This document shows positions 27,217-36,901 of a DNA stretch of 64,000 nt, in pieces; position 1 is the first letter of the stretch; each line of letters begins with the position of its first letter. Made by a program: the position numbers and the translations under genes. Below the pieces are notes generated by a model, which saw only the letters and a list, made by a program, of their open reading frames with translations, was not told the origin of the DNA and made no database searches. The DNA is taken from NCBI RefSeq assembly GCF_015624505.1, contig NZ_CP061379.1, forward strand, positions 7,439,001 to 7,503,000. Direction: 5' to 3'. The stretch is from Bradyrhizobium commune. Its GTDB lineage: Bacteria; Pseudomonadota; Alphaproteobacteria; Rhizobiales; Xanthobacteraceae.

Positions 27217-28164
27217 ATGTTTGCCTATCTGGTGCGGCGCCTGTTCCTGATGCTCGTGACCCTGTTCGGGATCTCGGTCGTCATCTTCTTCCTGTTGCGC
27301 ATCGTGCCCGGCAATATCGTCGACATCCTGTTCGCCGCCGCCGGCTATGTCGATCCCGCCGACAAGGCCAATCTCGAAAAGGAGCTCGGCATCGACCAGC
27401 CGCTGATCGTGCAGTACTGGCACTGGATCAGCGGTTTTCTGCGCGGCGATTTTGGCTATTCCTATGTCTCGGAGAAGCCGGCGCTACAGGAGATCCTGCC
27501 GCGGATCCCGATTACGGCACGGCTTGCCGGCCTAGCGCTATTGTTCTCCGCGTCAATCGGCATTCCACTCGGCGTCATCAGCGCGGTGAAGCAGGGCACG
27601 CGGCTCGATTACGCGTTGCGCGTCGTCAGCCTCAGCGGCTTGTCCCTGCCCTCGTTCTGGCTGGGACTGCTCGTCCTCACCGCCTCGGTGGCGATGTTCG
27701 GCCAGATGCCGATCTTCAATCCGAACCCGCAGAGTTTTGGCGAGGCGCTTGCGACCTATTGCATCCCCGCGATGGTGGTCGGATTCCGCAGCTCGGCGCT
27801 GACCATGCGCATCACGCGATCCTCGATGCTGGAAGTGCTGCGGCAGGACTATATCCGCACCGCCCGCGCCAAGGGCGCATCCGACGCCGCAGTGAATTAT
27901 CAGCATGCGCTGAAGAACGCGATTTTGCCTGTCATCACTGTCATCGGAATCGAGGCGGCATTCCTGATCGGCGGCCTGATCGTGACGGAGACCGTGTTCA
28001 ACATTCCCGGCGTGGCGCGCTTCCTGGTCGAGGCGATCCGCTGGCGTGACTATCCGATCGTGCAGAACCTCGTGATGCTCATTGCCGTCGTGGTGGTGAG
28101 CGCGAATTTCATCGTCGACATGCTCTACGCGGTGTTCGACCCGCGCATCCGGTACACGGATTAG
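27217..28164 (+). CDS. ABC transporter permease, DppB family
   Basis: A 315-residue inner-membrane protein with the standard opening FAYLVRRLFLMLVTLFGISV and six membrane helices. The EAA loop region (DYIRTARAKGASDAAV, about residues 210-225) contacts the ATPases. GGGAGGGGCGCG precedes the ATG. It is the first of the two permeases; the next gene starts 9 bp after its stop. Confidence 0.95.
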   Translation: MFAYLVRRLFLMLVTLFGISVVIFFLLRIVPGNIVDILFAAAGYVDPADKANLEKELGIDQPLIVQYWHWISGFLRGDFGYSYVSEKPALQEILPRIPITARLAGLALLFSASIGIPLGVISAVKQGTRLDYALRVVSLSGLSLPSFWLGLLVLTASVAMFGQMPIFNPNPQSFGEALATYCIPAMVVGFRSSALTMRITRSSMLEVLRQDYIRTARAKGASDAAVNYQHALKNAILPVITVIGIEAAFLIGGLIVTETVFNIPGVARFLVEAIRWRDYPIVQNLVMLIAVVVVSANFIVDMLYAVFDPRIRYTD

Positions 28165-28173
28165 GAGATCAGC

Positions 28174-29067
28174 TTGGCTGCGATCGACTTTGAGGTTGAA
28201 CTGCGACGCGCCGGCGCGAATGCGACCGGCGGCTGGCGGCGCGTGCTGTTCCTGGCGCAGCGGCATGTGCTGGGTGCGGCGGGGCTTGTCATCATGACGT
28301 TGTTCGTGCTCACGGCGATCTTTGCGAACTTCATTGCGCGCTACGATCCACTCACGGTGGACGCTGCACATGCGCTGGCACGGCCGAGCCTCGCGCACTG
28401 GATGGGCACGGACTCGTTCGGCCGCGACGTCTTCAGCCGCATCATCCATGGCGCGCGCATCTCTCTCGCGGTCGGGATCGGTTCGACCGCGCTGGGCGGC
28501 ACGATCGGCGTGATCGTCGGACTGACCTCGGGCTATCTCTCCGGCTGGGTCGATCTGGTGTTCCAGCGTGTCTCCGACATTTTGCAGGCGCTGCCGCTGC
28601 TGGTCCTGGCCTTGATCATGACGGCCGCACTCGGCCCGTCGCTGCCGAACGTCATCCTCGCCATTGCCATTCCGCTGATCCCGACCGTCTCGCGCGTCAC
28701 CCGCGCCAACACGCTGGCGCTGCGCGAGCAGCCGTTCGTGGAGGCGGCGAAATCGATCGGCATGAGCGAGGTGCGCATCGCGCTGCGACACGTGCTGCCG
28801 AACACGCTGGCACCGCTGATCGTGCTCGCCACCGCGCAGCTCGGCTCCACCATCCTCACCGAGGCCTCGCTCTCCTTCCTCGGCCTCGGCATTCCCGAGC
28901 CCTATCCGTCCTGGGGCCGCATGCTGTCTGAATCCGCCGCCGAATATGTCCGCACCGCGCCGTGGTTGGTGATCTTCCCGGGCATCGCCATCAGCCTCGC
29001 GGTGTTCGGCGCCAATTTGTTCGGTGACGCCCTGCGCGACATCCTCGATCCCCGGCAGCGCGGCTGA
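28174..29067 (+). CDS. ABC transporter permease, DppC family
   Basis: A 297-residue membrane protein started at TTG 28174 with AGGAG six bases upstream. The N-terminal cytoplasmic segment precedes TM1 ([20 protein letters not shown]), and [20 protein letters not shown] is the DppC signature. The EAA loop reads [16 protein letters not shown]. It overlaps the following ATPase gene by one base (TGATG). Confidence 0.95.
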   Translation: MAAIDFEVELRRAGANATGGWRRVLFLAQRHVLGAAGLVIMTLFVLTAIFANFIARYDPLTVDAAHALARPSLAHWMGTDSFGRDVFSRIIHGARISLAVGIGSTALGGTIGVIVGLTSGYLSGWVDLVFQRVSDILQALPLLVLALIMTAALGPSLPNVILAIAIPLIPTVSRVTRANTLALREQPFVEAAKSIGMSEVRIALRHVLPNTLAPLIVLATAQLGSTILTEASLSFLGLGIPEPYPSWGRMLSESAAEYVRTAPWLVIFPGIAISLAVFGANLFGDALRDILDPRQRG

Positions 29068-30074
29068 TGGCGAAAGAATCCGATCTCGTGCTCGAGGTGA
29101 AGAACCTGAAGACGGTGTTCTTCACGAACTCCGGCCTGTTCAAGGCGGTCGACGACCTGTCGTTCGCCGTGCGGCGTGGCGAGACGCTGGCCATCGTCGG
29201 CGAATCCGGCTGCGGCAAGAGCGTCACGGCGCTGTCGCTGATGCGGCTGGTACCCGATCCGCCCGGCCGCATTGTCGGCGGCTCGGTGATGCTCGAAGGC
29301 ACGGAACTGCTCGCGCTGGATGACGCAAAGATGCGCATGATCCGGGGAAATCGCATCTCCATGATCTTTCAGGAGCCGATGACCTCGCTCAATCCGGTGA
29401 TGCGGATCGGCGACCAGATCGCCGAGGCCGTGCGGCTGCACCGCAATTTGTCGGCCAAGGAGGCCCAAAACATCGCGGTCGAGATGCTGCGGCTGGTGCG
29501 CATCCCCGAACCGGCGCGGCGCGCGCGCGAATATCCGCACCAGCTCTCCGGCGGCATGCGCCAGCGCGCGATGATCGCGATGGCGCTGGCCTGCCGGCCG
29601 GCGCTGCTGATCGCGGACGAGCCGACCACCGCGCTCGACGTCACCATCCAGGCCCAGATCCTGGCGCTGATCCTCGACCTCCAGAAGGAGCTCGGGACCG
29701 GTCTCGTGCTGATCACGCATGATCTCGGCGTCGTCGCGCAGACGGCGCAGCGCGTCATCGTGATGTATGCGGGACGAAAGGTCGAGGAAGCCGGCGTCGA
29801 AGCACTGTTCGCCGCGCCAAAGCACCCCTATACGCGCGGGCTGATGGCCTCGATCCCGGCCGTGCCGGCGTCCGGTATCCCCGCTTCGGCGCGGCTCAAC
29901 GAAATTCCCGGCACCGTCCCGTCGCTGGTGCGGCTTCCCACTGGCTGTGCCTTCGCCCCGCGCTGCAAGCTCGCGATCAAGCGCTGCCAGGACGAGTATC
30001 CGCCGCTCACCGATTGGGGCGGCGGCCATCTCGCCGCGTGCTGGCGCGCGGCAGAAGTGGCGGAGGTCGCATGA
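29067..30074 (+). CDS. ABC transporter ATP-binding protein, DppD family
   Basis: A 335-residue ATPase with Walker [10 protein letters not shown]-loop [11 protein letters not shown], signature LSGGMRQR and Walker [13 protein letters not shown]. The C-terminal oligopeptide-transporter domain has [15 protein letters not shown], whose cysteines may hold an Fe-S cluster as in DppD/OppD. It overlaps dppF-like by 4 bp (ATGA). Confidence 0.95.
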   Translation: MAKESDLVLEVKNLKTVFFTNSGLFKAVDDLSFAVRRGETLAIVGESGCGKSVTALSLMRLVPDPPGRIVGGSVMLEGTELLALDDAKMRMIRGNRISMIFQEPMTSLNPVMRIGDQIAEAVRLHRNLSAKEAQNIAVEMLRLVRIPEPARRAREYPHQLSGGMRQRAMIAMALACRPALLIADEPTTALDVTIQAQILALILDLQKELGTGLVLITHDLGVVAQTAQRVIVMYAGRKVEEAGVEALFAAPKHPYTRGLMASIPAVPASGIPASARLNEIPGTVPSLVRLPTGCAFAPRCKLAIKRCQDEYPPLTDWGGGHLAACWRAAEVAEVA

Positions 30075-31057
30075 GCGAGGCACTGCTCGAAGTCACCGAT
30101 CTCAAGAAACACTATCCGGTGCGTGCCGGCGTACTGCGACGGCAAGTCGGTACTGTGCATGCGGTTGACGGTGTCTCGTTCTCGCTTGGCACCGGCGAGA
30201 CGCTCGGCCTCGTCGGCGAATCCGGCTGCGGCAAATCGACGGTGGCGCGCAGCGTGTTGCGGCTGGTCGAGCCGACCTCGGGCCAGATCTACCTCGACGG
30301 CGAGGACATCACCCATCTCTCCAAGACGGCGCTGCGGCCACATCGCCGCTCGATGCAGATCGTGTTCCAGGACCCCTTTGCCTCGCTCAATCCGCGCATG
30401 GTCGCGGGCGACATTGTCGGCGAACCGCTGGCCGTGCACGGGCTCGCAAGCGGCAAGGCGCTGGAGGCCCGTGTCGCAAAACTGTTCGAGCAGGTGGGCC
30501 TCCGCCAGGACCAGATGCGCAACTTCCCGCATCAATTCTCCGGCGGCCAGCGCCAGCGCATCTGCATCGCCCGTGCGCTGGCGCTGGAGCCGCGGCTGAT
30601 CGTCTGCGACGAGCCGGTCTCCGCGCTCGACGTCTCGATCCAGGCGCAAGTGATCAATCTACTGATCGACCTGCAACGCCAGCACGGCTTCTCCTATCTC
30701 TTTATCGCCCACGACCTCGCCGTGGTCGCCCATATCAGCCACCGCGTCGCCGTGATGTATCTGGGGCGGATCGTCGAGATCGCCGACAAGGACGAGCTGT
30801 TCAGGAATCCGCGCCATCCCTACACGCAGGCCCTGCTCGCCTCCGTACCGGTCGCCAACCCGCTCACGAAAAAGCTTGTGCCGCTGGTCGACGGCGACGT
30901 GCCGAGCCCGGTCAACCCGCCGCCGGGCTGCGCGTTTCACACGCGCTGCCGGTTTGCGATGGAGCGATGCAGGACGGAGCGGCCGGCACTGGTGGATGCC
31001 GGCGACGGACATCAGGTGGCGTGCCTGCTCAATGAGGGGACGGGGCGGGCGCCGTAG
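30071..31057 (+). CDS. ABC transporter ATP-binding protein, DppF family
   Basis: A 328-residue partner ATPase, ATG 30071 with GGAGG upstream. Walker [21 protein letters not shown], signature FSGGQRQR and [12 protein letters not shown] are intact, and [15 protein letters not shown] is the C-terminal cysteine block. It completes the five-gene importer. Its TAG stop (31055-31057) lies inside the left arm of a palindromic repeat that begins at 31054, so the last residues (GTGRAP) may have been altered by that insertion. Confidence 0.95.
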   Translation: MSEALLEVTDLKKHYPVRAGVLRRQVGTVHAVDGVSFSLGTGETLGLVGESGCGKSTVARSVLRLVEPTSGQIYLDGEDITHLSKTALRPHRRSMQIVFQDPFASLNPRMVAGDIVGEPLAVHGLASGKALEARVAKLFEQVGLRQDQMRNFPHQFSGGQRQRICIARALALEPRLIVCDEPVSALDVSIQAQVINLLIDLQRQHGFSYLFIAHDLAVVAHISHRVAVMYLGRIVEIADKDELFRNPRHPYTQALLASVPVANPLTKKLVPLVDGDVPSPVNPPPGCAFHTRCRFAMERCRTERPALVDAGDGHQVACLLNEGTGRAP

Positions 31058-31144
31058 GGTGGGCAAAGCGAAGCGTGCCCATCACTCGCATCACGAATGC
31101 GGATGCAGGGTGGGCACGGCGCTTTGCGCCTTTGCCCACCCTAC
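31054..31144. repeat. palindromic intergenic repeat, family B (GTAGGGTGGGC type)
   Basis: A 91-bp element with left arm GTAGGGTGGGCAAAGCG and right arm GCCTTTGCCCACCCTAC, plus an internal second pair (CGTGCCCATCA and GGTGGGCACGG). It separates the convergent dppF-like and carboxylase alpha genes and supplies the dppF-like stop codon. Confidence 0.85.
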
Positions 31145-31162
31145 TAGACTGCGTTTGCCGCG

Positions 31163-33139
31163 CTACCTCGCCCCGATCTCCGCGACGATCCTGCCGGTGG
31201 TCACCTGCTCGCCCTCGGCGACGTCGATCGCGGCGACAACGCCGTCAATGCCGGCCTTGTGGACGTGCTCCATCTTCATCGCCTCCAGCGTCAGCACCGG
31301 TTGGCCGGCGGTGACGTGATCACCGGGCTTGACCAGCACGGCGACGACGCGGCCGTTCATGGCGGCGCGAACCTTGCCGTCACCGCCATTGGCTGCGGCG
31401 GCCTTTGGCGCGGCGAGGGTGAAATCAGTGACTGTGAGCGGGATGCCGCGACGTGCGAGATAGAGCCGGTCGCCATCACGCAGGAATTTTGCGTTGTCCA
31501 TCACGCCGTCGTGGCGGAAGCGGATGGCGTTGGCATCGAACTGATCGATCTCGAACCTGTCCTGATGTTCATCGGTGGCGACGATGTAGCTGCCGCCACG
31601 CTCCCGGGTGATTTCGAGCTCGTGCGTCTGACCGGCGATCTCGATTTTTGCAGGCAGAGGGAATGTTGCCGACAGGCTCCGGCCACTCCGCCACGCCGGT
31701 GCGCGCGGATTCGTCACGTAGAGCAGCAGGCCTGCCAGCGCCGTATCGAATGCAGCGTCCGCGCGCGGCGCCAGCAACTCGTCGCGATGTGCGCCGATGA
31801 AGGTCGTCGTCGCCTCGCCCTTGGCAAAGCCGGGATGACGCAAGCACGACGTCAGGAAGGCCTGATTGGTGGTCACGCCAAACGCGGTCAGCTGCTCCAA
31901 GCCGACGATCAGACGCCCCCTCGCCTCCTCGCGCGTCGCGCCATGGCTGATCACCTTGGCGATCATGGAATCGTAGAACGGCGGGATCTCCGAGCCCGAT
32001 TGCAGCGCGTGCTCGACGCGGATGCCATCCGGCACCTGCCAGCGCGCCATGCGGCCAGACTGCGGCATGAAGTCCTGCGCGGCATCCTCCGAGCAGAGCC
32101 GCACCTCGATGGCGTGACCGGAGAAGCGGATATCCTGCTGCTTCACGGTGAGCTGCTCGCCGCGCGCGACGCGCAATTGCAGCTCGACGAGGTCGAGACC
32201 GGTGATCGCCTCGGTGACGGGATGCTCGACCTGGAGGCGCGTGTTCATCTCCATGAAGTAGAACTCGCCGTTCGCGTCGAGCAGAAACTCCAGCGTGCCG
32301 GCGCCCTCGTAGCGCAGCGCCTTGACGGCCGCGACCGCGACCTCGCCCATTTTCGCACGCAGCTCCGGCGTCACGGCAGGCGACGGCGCCTCCTCGATCA
32401 GCTTCTGGTGCCGCCGCTGCACTGAGCAGTCGCGTTCGCCGAGATGGATGGCGTTGCCATGGCTGTCGCCGAACACCTGGATCTCGATGTGGCGGGGATT
32501 CTGAATGGCCCGCTCGAGGATCACGGTCGAATCGCCAAACGCGGCCTTTGCCTCCGACCGCGCGCTGCGCAGCGCGTCGGGAAACGACGTCGCATCGGTC
32601 ACGAGCCGCATACCGCGGCCACCGCCGCCGGCGACCGCCTTGATCATCACGGGGAAGCCGATCTTCTTGGCTTCCGCGAGCATGACTTCGTCGCCCTGGT
32701 CGGCACCCTGATAGCCGGGCACGCAGGGAACGCCGGCCTTCTTCATGATCTCCTTGGCGCCGGCCTTATTGCCCATCGCCTCGATCGCCTGCGGCGACGG
32801 ACCGATGAAGACCAGGCCGGCATCCTTGCAGGCCCGCGCAAAATCTTCGTTCTCGGCGAGGAAGCCATAGCCGGGATGCACCGCATCCGCGCCGCTGGCT
32901 TTGGCCGCCGCGATGATCGCGGGGATGTTGAGATAGGATTGCGCCGGCAGGGCCTCGCCGATCCGCACCGCCTGGTCGGCCTCCCGCACGTGGAGGGCAT
33001 CGCGGTCGGCGTCCGAATAGACCGCGACGACGCCGAGGCCGAGCCGCCGCGCGCTGCGCATCACGCGCAATGCGATCTCGCCGCGATTGGCAATCAAGAC
33101 CTTAAAGAACGGCCGGAGCTGCACTGATCCGTTCCTCAT
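31163..33139 (-). CDS. acyl-CoA carboxylase biotin carboxylase/BCCP (alpha) subunit, MCC/GCC-like
   Basis: A 658-residue protein with biotin carboxylase domain (FFKVLIANRGEIALRV at the N-terminus, ATP-grasp glycine loop KAVAGGGGRGMRLV, EMNTRLQVEHPVTE near residue 295), a linker and a C-terminal biotinyl domain with the biotin lysine in LEAMKMEHVH. It carboxylates biotin with bicarbonate and ATP. Its ATG overlaps the beta-subunit stop by ATGA, so the two subunits are cotranslated. Composition is that of 3-methylcrotonyl-CoA, geranyl-CoA or propionyl-CoA carboxylase alpha chains; the beta partner points to the MCC/GCC group. Confidence 0.93.
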   Translation of the reverse strand: MRNGSVQLRPFFKVLIANRGEIALRVMRSARRLGLGVVAVYSDADRDALHVREADQAVRIGEALPAQSYLNIPAIIAAAKASGADAVHPGYGFLAENEDFARACKDAGLVFIGPSPQAIEAMGNKAGAKEIMKKAGVPCVPGYQGADQGDEVMLAEAKKIGFPVMIKAVAGGGGRGMRLVTDATSFPDALRSARSEAKAAFGDSTVILERAIQNPRHIEIQVFGDSHGNAIHLGERDCSVQRRHQKLIEEAPSPAVTPELRAKMGEVAVAAVKALRYEGAGTLEFLLDANGEFYFMEMNTRLQVEHPVTEAITGLDLVELQLRVARGEQLTVKQQDIRFSGHAIEVRLCSEDAAQDFMPQSGRMARWQVPDGIRVEHALQSGSEIPPFYDSMIAKVISHGATREEARGRLIVGLEQLTAFGVTTNQAFLTSCLRHPGFAKGEATTTFIGAHRDELLAPRADAAFDTALAGLLLYVTNPRAPAWRSGRSLSATFPLPAKIEIAGQTHELEITRERGGSYIVATDEHQDRFEIDQFDANAIRFRHDGVMDNAKFLRDGDRLYLARRGIPLTVTDFTLAAPKAAAANGGDGKVRAAMNGRVVAVLVKPGDHVTAGQPVLTLEAMKMEHVHKAGIDGVVAAIDVAEGEQVTTGRIVAEIGAR

Positions 33140-34752
33140 GGGCGGGCCACCGAGAATTGCATGCGCTGGGGCGTGCGCGCGTCGCCCTCGCGGCAGATTG
33201 CGAGCACTTCGGACAGGACCGCGCGGGTGTCACGCGGATCGAGCACGCCGTCGTCAAGCACGCGCGCGCTGGTCGAGAACACATCCATCTGGCCGTCGAA
33301 CACGCCGACAATCTGCGCCTTCATCGCATCGAGCTTGTCCTTCTCGATCGGCTTGCCGCGGCGCGCGGCAGCGGCTTCGGTCACGATCGCCATGGTCTCG
33401 GCGGCCTGCTCGCCGCCCATCACGGCGGTCTTGGCGTTCGGCCAGGAGAAGCAGAAACGGGGATGGAAGCCGCGGCCGCACATGCCGTAATTGCCGGCGC
33501 CGAACGACGCCCCGCAATAGATGGTGATCTGCGGCACCGTCGCCGACGTCACCGCCTGGATCATCTTCGAGCCGTGCTTGATCATGCCGGCTTCTTCATA
33601 GGCTCGGCCGACCATGTAGCCGGTGGTGTTATTGAGATAGAGGATCGGCGTGCGGGTCTGGCAGCAGGCCTGGATGAAATGCGTCGCCTTGTTGGCGCCC
33701 GCGGGATCGAGCGGGCCGTTGTTGGTGATGATGCCGATCGCCTGGCCCTCGATGCGGGCATGGCCGCAGACGGTGGCCGGGCCATAACTCGGCGCCATCT
33801 CGGTGAAATCGGAATCGTCGATGATGCGCGCGATCACCTGCTTCATGTCGACGGGACGCTTGTGGTCCATCGGCATGATGCCGAGCAGCTCATCCTGATC
33901 GTAGCGCGGCGGACTGAATTGCGGAGCCGCCAAGCCCGGCCGCTCCCATTCCAGCGCGGCCATGATCTCCCGCGCGATACGCAGCGCGTCGCGGTCGTCT
34001 TCGGCGAGGTAGTCGCCGAGACCGGAGATTTGCGTGTGCATCTCGGCGCCGCCGAGCTCTTCTTCCGAAGCGATCTCGCCGGTCGCGGCCTTCAGCAGCG
34101 GCGGCCCGGCGAGGAAGGCGCGGGTGCGACCGCGCACCATCACGATGTAGTCGGAGAGACCCGTCTGGTACGCTCCGCCCGCGGTGGATGAGCCATGCGT
34201 GACGGTGACGACCGGAAGGCCTGCCGCCGAAAGACGCGCGAGATTGCGAAAGATATTGCCGCCGCGGACAAAATCCTCGACGCGGTAGCGCAGCAGATTG
34301 GCGCCGGCGCTTTCGACGAGCTGGACGTAAGGCAGCTTATTCTCCAGCGCGAGCTCCTGCACTCGCAACGTCTTGTCGAGGCCGTAGGGCTGGAGCGCAC
34401 CGGCGTCGATGCCGGAATCACTGGCGCTGACCATGCAGCGGATACCCGAAACAAAACCGATGCCGGCAATGACGCCGCCGCCAGGCACGCTCTTGCTGGC
34501 ATCCGGCACGTCGAACATATAACCGGCGAGCGTGGACAATTCGATAAAGGGCGCACCGGGATCGAGCACCAGCGCGACACGCTCGCGCGGCAGCAGCTGT
34601 CCGCGCTTGTGGAAGCGATCCTTTGCCGCGGCCGACGCGGCGCGCGTGCGCTCTTCCAGCGCGCGCATGCGGTCGATCAGACCGAGCATGCCGTCGCGGT
34701 TGGCGTGATAGGCGGCGCTGGCGGGGGAGATGGTGTTTTCGAGAATGGACAT
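33136..34752 (-). CDS. acyl-CoA carboxylase carboxyltransferase (beta) subunit, methylcrotonyl/geranyl-CoA type
   Basis: A 538-residue crotonase-fold carboxyltransferase. The N-half carries RGQLLPRERVALVLDPGAPF and ASDSGIDAGALQPYGLDKTL, the C-half GMIKHGSKMIQAVTSATVPQ and CGASFGAGNYGM, which bind the acyl-CoA and biotin. The enzyme transfers CO2 to the gamma carbon of an alpha,beta-unsaturated acyl-CoA in the MCC/GCC family. Neighbouring acyl-CoA dehydrogenases resembling citronellyl/isovaleryl enzymes make MCC or GCC the best guess over propionyl-CoA carboxylase. The specificity is inferred. Confidence 0.9.
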   Translation of the reverse strand: MSILENTISPASAAYHANRDGMLGLIDRMRALEERTRAASAAAKDRFHKRGQLLPRERVALVLDPGAPFIELSTLAGYMFDVPDASKSVPGGGVIAGIGFVSGIRCMVSASDSGIDAGALQPYGLDKTLRVQELALENKLPYVQLVESAGANLLRYRVEDFVRGGNIFRNLARLSAAGLPVVTVTHGSSTAGGAYQTGLSDYIVMVRGRTRAFLAGPPLLKAATGEIASEEELGGAEMHTQISGLGDYLAEDDRDALRIAREIMAALEWERPGLAAPQFSPPRYDQDELLGIMPMDHKRPVDMKQVIARIIDDSDFTEMAPSYGPATVCGHARIEGQAIGIITNNGPLDPAGANKATHFIQACCQTRTPILYLNNTTGYMVGRAYEEAGMIKHGSKMIQAVTSATVPQITIYCGASFGAGNYGMCGRGFHPRFCFSWPNAKTAVMGGEQAAETMAIVTEAAAARRGKPIEKDKLDAMKAQIVGVFDGQMDVFSTSARVLDDGVLDPRDTRAVLSEVLAICREGDARTPQRMQFSVARP

Positions 34753-34765
34753 GAATTAATCCTGC

Positions 34766-34855
34766 TCGCCATTGCGAGGAGCACTTGCGACGAAGCAATC
34801 CAGACTGCACCCGTGGAGAGATTCTGGATTGCTTCGCTGCGCTCGCAATGACGGG
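34766..34855. repeat. palindromic intergenic repeat, family C (CATTGCGAGGAGC type)
   Basis: A 90-bp element with left part CCATTGCGAGGAGCAC...GACGAAGCAATCCAGA and right part TCTGGATTGCTTCGC...GCTCGCAATGACGG, forming a long imperfect hairpin. It sits between the cleavage-enzyme gene and the carboxylase beta gene on the minus strand and might reduce read-through. Confidence 0.85.
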
Positions 34856-34866
34856 TGAGGCGGCAC

Positions 34867-35733
34867 TCAGCGGTTCGTCCCAAAGATCTTCCGCGCCTCG
34901 GCGGGGCTGGCGATCTCGCGGCCGGCGCGGCGGGCGCAGGCGGCAATGGCCTCGATTAGCTGGCCGTTCGATGTCACCTTCTTGCCGTCGGCGAGATAGA
35001 AGGCATCCTCCAGACCGGTGCGCAGATGGCCGCCGAGCTCGGCGCAGCGCTGGTGCAGCGGCCAGATCTCCTCGCGGCCGATCGCCGTGACCTGAAAATG
35101 TGCTTCGGGACGCTTCAGCTTGATCAGGATCGGCAGCAGCTCGGGATCAGACGGCATGCCGGAAGCGACGCCCATCACGAAGTTATATTCGAGCGGACCC
35201 TTGTACATGCCGACCTGGTGGTACATGCCGACGCAACGGACGATGCCGACGTCAAAACATTCGAACTCGGGGATGGTGCCGACCGCGTTCATGACGTCGA
35301 GATAGTCCTTCACCTTCTCGACCGCGTTGTCGAACATCATCGGCGGCCAGGCCCAGGTATTGTCGGCCTTGACCTTCAGGTAATTCAACGAACCGGCATT
35401 GCAGGCAGCGATCTCCGGCCTGGTCTCGCGGATGCAGTCAAGCGCACCGCTGTAGTTGGGACCGGAGACGCCAGATGTGTGGTTGATGATGACGCCGGGG
35501 CAGGCTTCGCGGATCGCTTGCTGGATCTCCTTGCTGACGGCGACCTCCCAGGACGGCAGATGCCCCTTGCCCGGCGCCTGCTGGCGCAGATGGATGTGCA
35601 TGATGCTGGCACCGGCATCGAACGCAGCCTTGGCCTCACGCGCCATCTGCTCGGGCCTCACGGGCACGTTGTGCTGCTTCGGGTCGGTGAGCACGCCGTT
35701 CAGCGCGCAGGTGATGACGGCCTTGTCGCTCAT
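34867..35733 (-). CDS. 3-keto-5-aminohexanoate cleavage enzyme family (BKACE, DUF849) protein
   Basis: A 288-residue TIM-barrel enzyme. Members condense a beta-keto acid with acetyl-CoA and split it to acetoacetate plus a CoA ester, using zinc. AVITCALNGVLTD is the opening strand; SIMHIHLRQQ has the paired zinc histidines, IINHTSGV and HLRTGLEDAFYL the other active-site regions. Start at 35733 (MSDKAV) is preferred; an ATG at 35751 would add six residues. The family accepts many beta-keto acids, so the substrate is open. The context suggests degradation of a beta-keto acid from the adjacent CoA pathway. Confidence 0.9.
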   Translation of the reverse strand: MSDKAVITCALNGVLTDPKQHNVPVRPEQMAREAKAAFDAGASIMHIHLRQQAPGKGHLPSWEVAVSKEIQQAIREACPGVIINHTSGVSGPNYSGALDCIRETRPEIAACNAGSLNYLKVKADNTWAWPPMMFDNAVEKVKDYLDVMNAVGTIPEFECFDVGIVRCVGMYHQVGMYKGPLEYNFVMGVASGMPSDPELLPILIKLKRPEAHFQVTAIGREEIWPLHQRCAELGGHLRTGLEDAFYLADGKKVTSNGQLIEAIAACARRAGREIASPAEARKIFGTNR

Positions 35734-35831
35734 GCTCTGGACATCTCGCACGTTGAGAATTCAACGCTTACGATCATGTGACGCGCGGCATGCGGCTTCT
35801 TGCGCGGAGAAGCTGGAGAAAGGCGAGAAAT

Positions 35832-35921
35832 CGTAGGGTGGGTTAGCCGCAGGCGTAACCCACCTCTTTGGTTTCCGCAGAGACCGAAGTGGTGGGTTAC
35901 GCTTCGCTAACCCACCCTACG
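35832..35921. repeat. palindromic intergenic repeat, family B' (CGTAGGGTGGGTTAG type)
   Basis: Perfect 15-bp terminal inverted arms, CGTAGGGTGGGTTAG (35832-35846) and CTAACCCACCCTACG (35907-35921), with an internal pair CGTAACCCACC and GGTGGGTTACG. It lies immediately after the araC-like stop codon on the minus strand and may end that transcript. Confidence 0.9.
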
Positions 35922-35926
35922 AAGAA

Positions 35927-36727
35927 CTAACTCGCTTCCGCGAGCCGCACCGTCTCGGTGCTGCGATAGATCGCAAGATCCCGCGAGCCGACGAAGATTG
36001 CGCGTGGCTTCAAGCCGTAGAAGCGGCGGATCGAATGGCTAAAATGGGTCGAATCGGGATAGCCGATGTCCTGCGCGAGATGGGCGAGGTTGAGATCCTG
36101 GTTGGCGAAGTGGAGCAAATGCCGCGCGCGCTTCCAGGCGCGGAAGGAGCGGAACGAGATTCCGGTCTCTTCCTTGAAGAGATGCAGGAAGCGCGAGGCC
36201 GACAAGCCCGCCTCGGCCGCGCAGGTGTCCGCCGTCACCGGCTCGCCGGAGAAGCGCCCGATGCGGGCGACCGCACGCGTGACGCGCGGGTCGAGCACGC
36301 GGCGCGGCAGCGCCTCACCAAAGCACATCTCGTCGAATTCGGCGGTGGTGATGTCGCCATAGCGGCGCTGGCGCAGCAACGTGTAGGCGGCGAGGATCTT
36401 GCGGGCGTAGACGGCCCGGTCCGGTCCGGTCAGCCGCGCGGCCAAGGCCTCGACCACGCCATCCGACATGCTCTCCGGCTCCAGCGTCACGCTGATTGCG
36501 GTGCGGTAGTCGCTGGCGATGGAGTGCCGCTGGTTCGGCAGGGTGACGAACAGCTCGCCGGTCGCGAGGACGTCGTCGATGGTCAGATGCAGATTGCCTT
36601 TCACCGCCACATAGACATGGCAGCAACCGGGCGTCCGCTTTCGGGGGCGGCCGAGCAGGCCGGCGTAAAACACCCGCTCTGGCGTGATCAGCATCAGATG
36701 GTCGGATTCGCGACCGTTATCTACCAT
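35927..36727 (-). CDS. AraC family transcriptional regulator
   Basis: A 266-residue activator-type protein. Residues 1-150 form a cupin-like sensing domain (TPGCCHVYVAVKGNLHLTIDD, LPNQRHSI). Residues about 165-255 carry the two helix-turn-helix motifs of AraC/XylS proteins (VTADTCAAEAGLSASRFLHL and LNLAHLAQDIGYPDSTHFSH). Likely targets are the flanking CoA-catabolic genes and itself. Two 11-bp direct repeats upstream (36791 and 36810) are candidate binding sites. Confidence 0.93.
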   Translation of the reverse strand: MVDNGRESDHLMLITPERVFYAGLLGRPRKRTPGCCHVYVAVKGNLHLTIDDVLATGELFVTLPNQRHSIASDYRTAISVTLEPESMSDGVVEALAARLTGPDRAVYARKILAAYTLLRQRRYGDITTAEFDEMCFGEALPRRVLDPRVTRAVARIGRFSGEPVTADTCAAEAGLSASRFLHLFKEETGISFRSFRAWKRARHLLHFANQDLNLAHLAQDIGYPDSTHFSHSIRRFYGLKPRAIFVGSRDLAIYRSTETVRLAEAS

Positions 36728-36790
36728 TGGGATCCTCCTCGCGCGGCTCTCTGGCCACTGCGGACGGAGGTCACCTTAGCGGAAATTTGG

Positions 36791-36820
36791 GCGCTGTCAC
36801 GACGGGATAGCGCTGTCACG
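36791..36820. promoter_or_regulatory. direct repeats upstream of the AraC gene (candidate AraC-type sites)
   Basis: GCGCTGTCACG occurs at 36791-36801 and again at 36810-36820, on the same strand and 19 bp apart start to start, roughly two helical turns. AraC-family proteins typically bind such direct repeats. The sites are 64-93 nt upstream of the regulator's start, consistent with autoregulation. Confidence 0.45.
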
Positions 36821-36901
36821 GCGCGCAAAAGATTACCGGTTCGGGACGGCGGCGCGCCCGTCCGGAACCGCCATGAGACCGTAGTCCCATCCTTCGTAAC
36901 C

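Noticed and set aside
25624..27423. 599-codon open frame antisense to the dipeptide-binding protein
   Set aside because: Shadow of the SBP gene; product is low-complexity and has no recognisable features.
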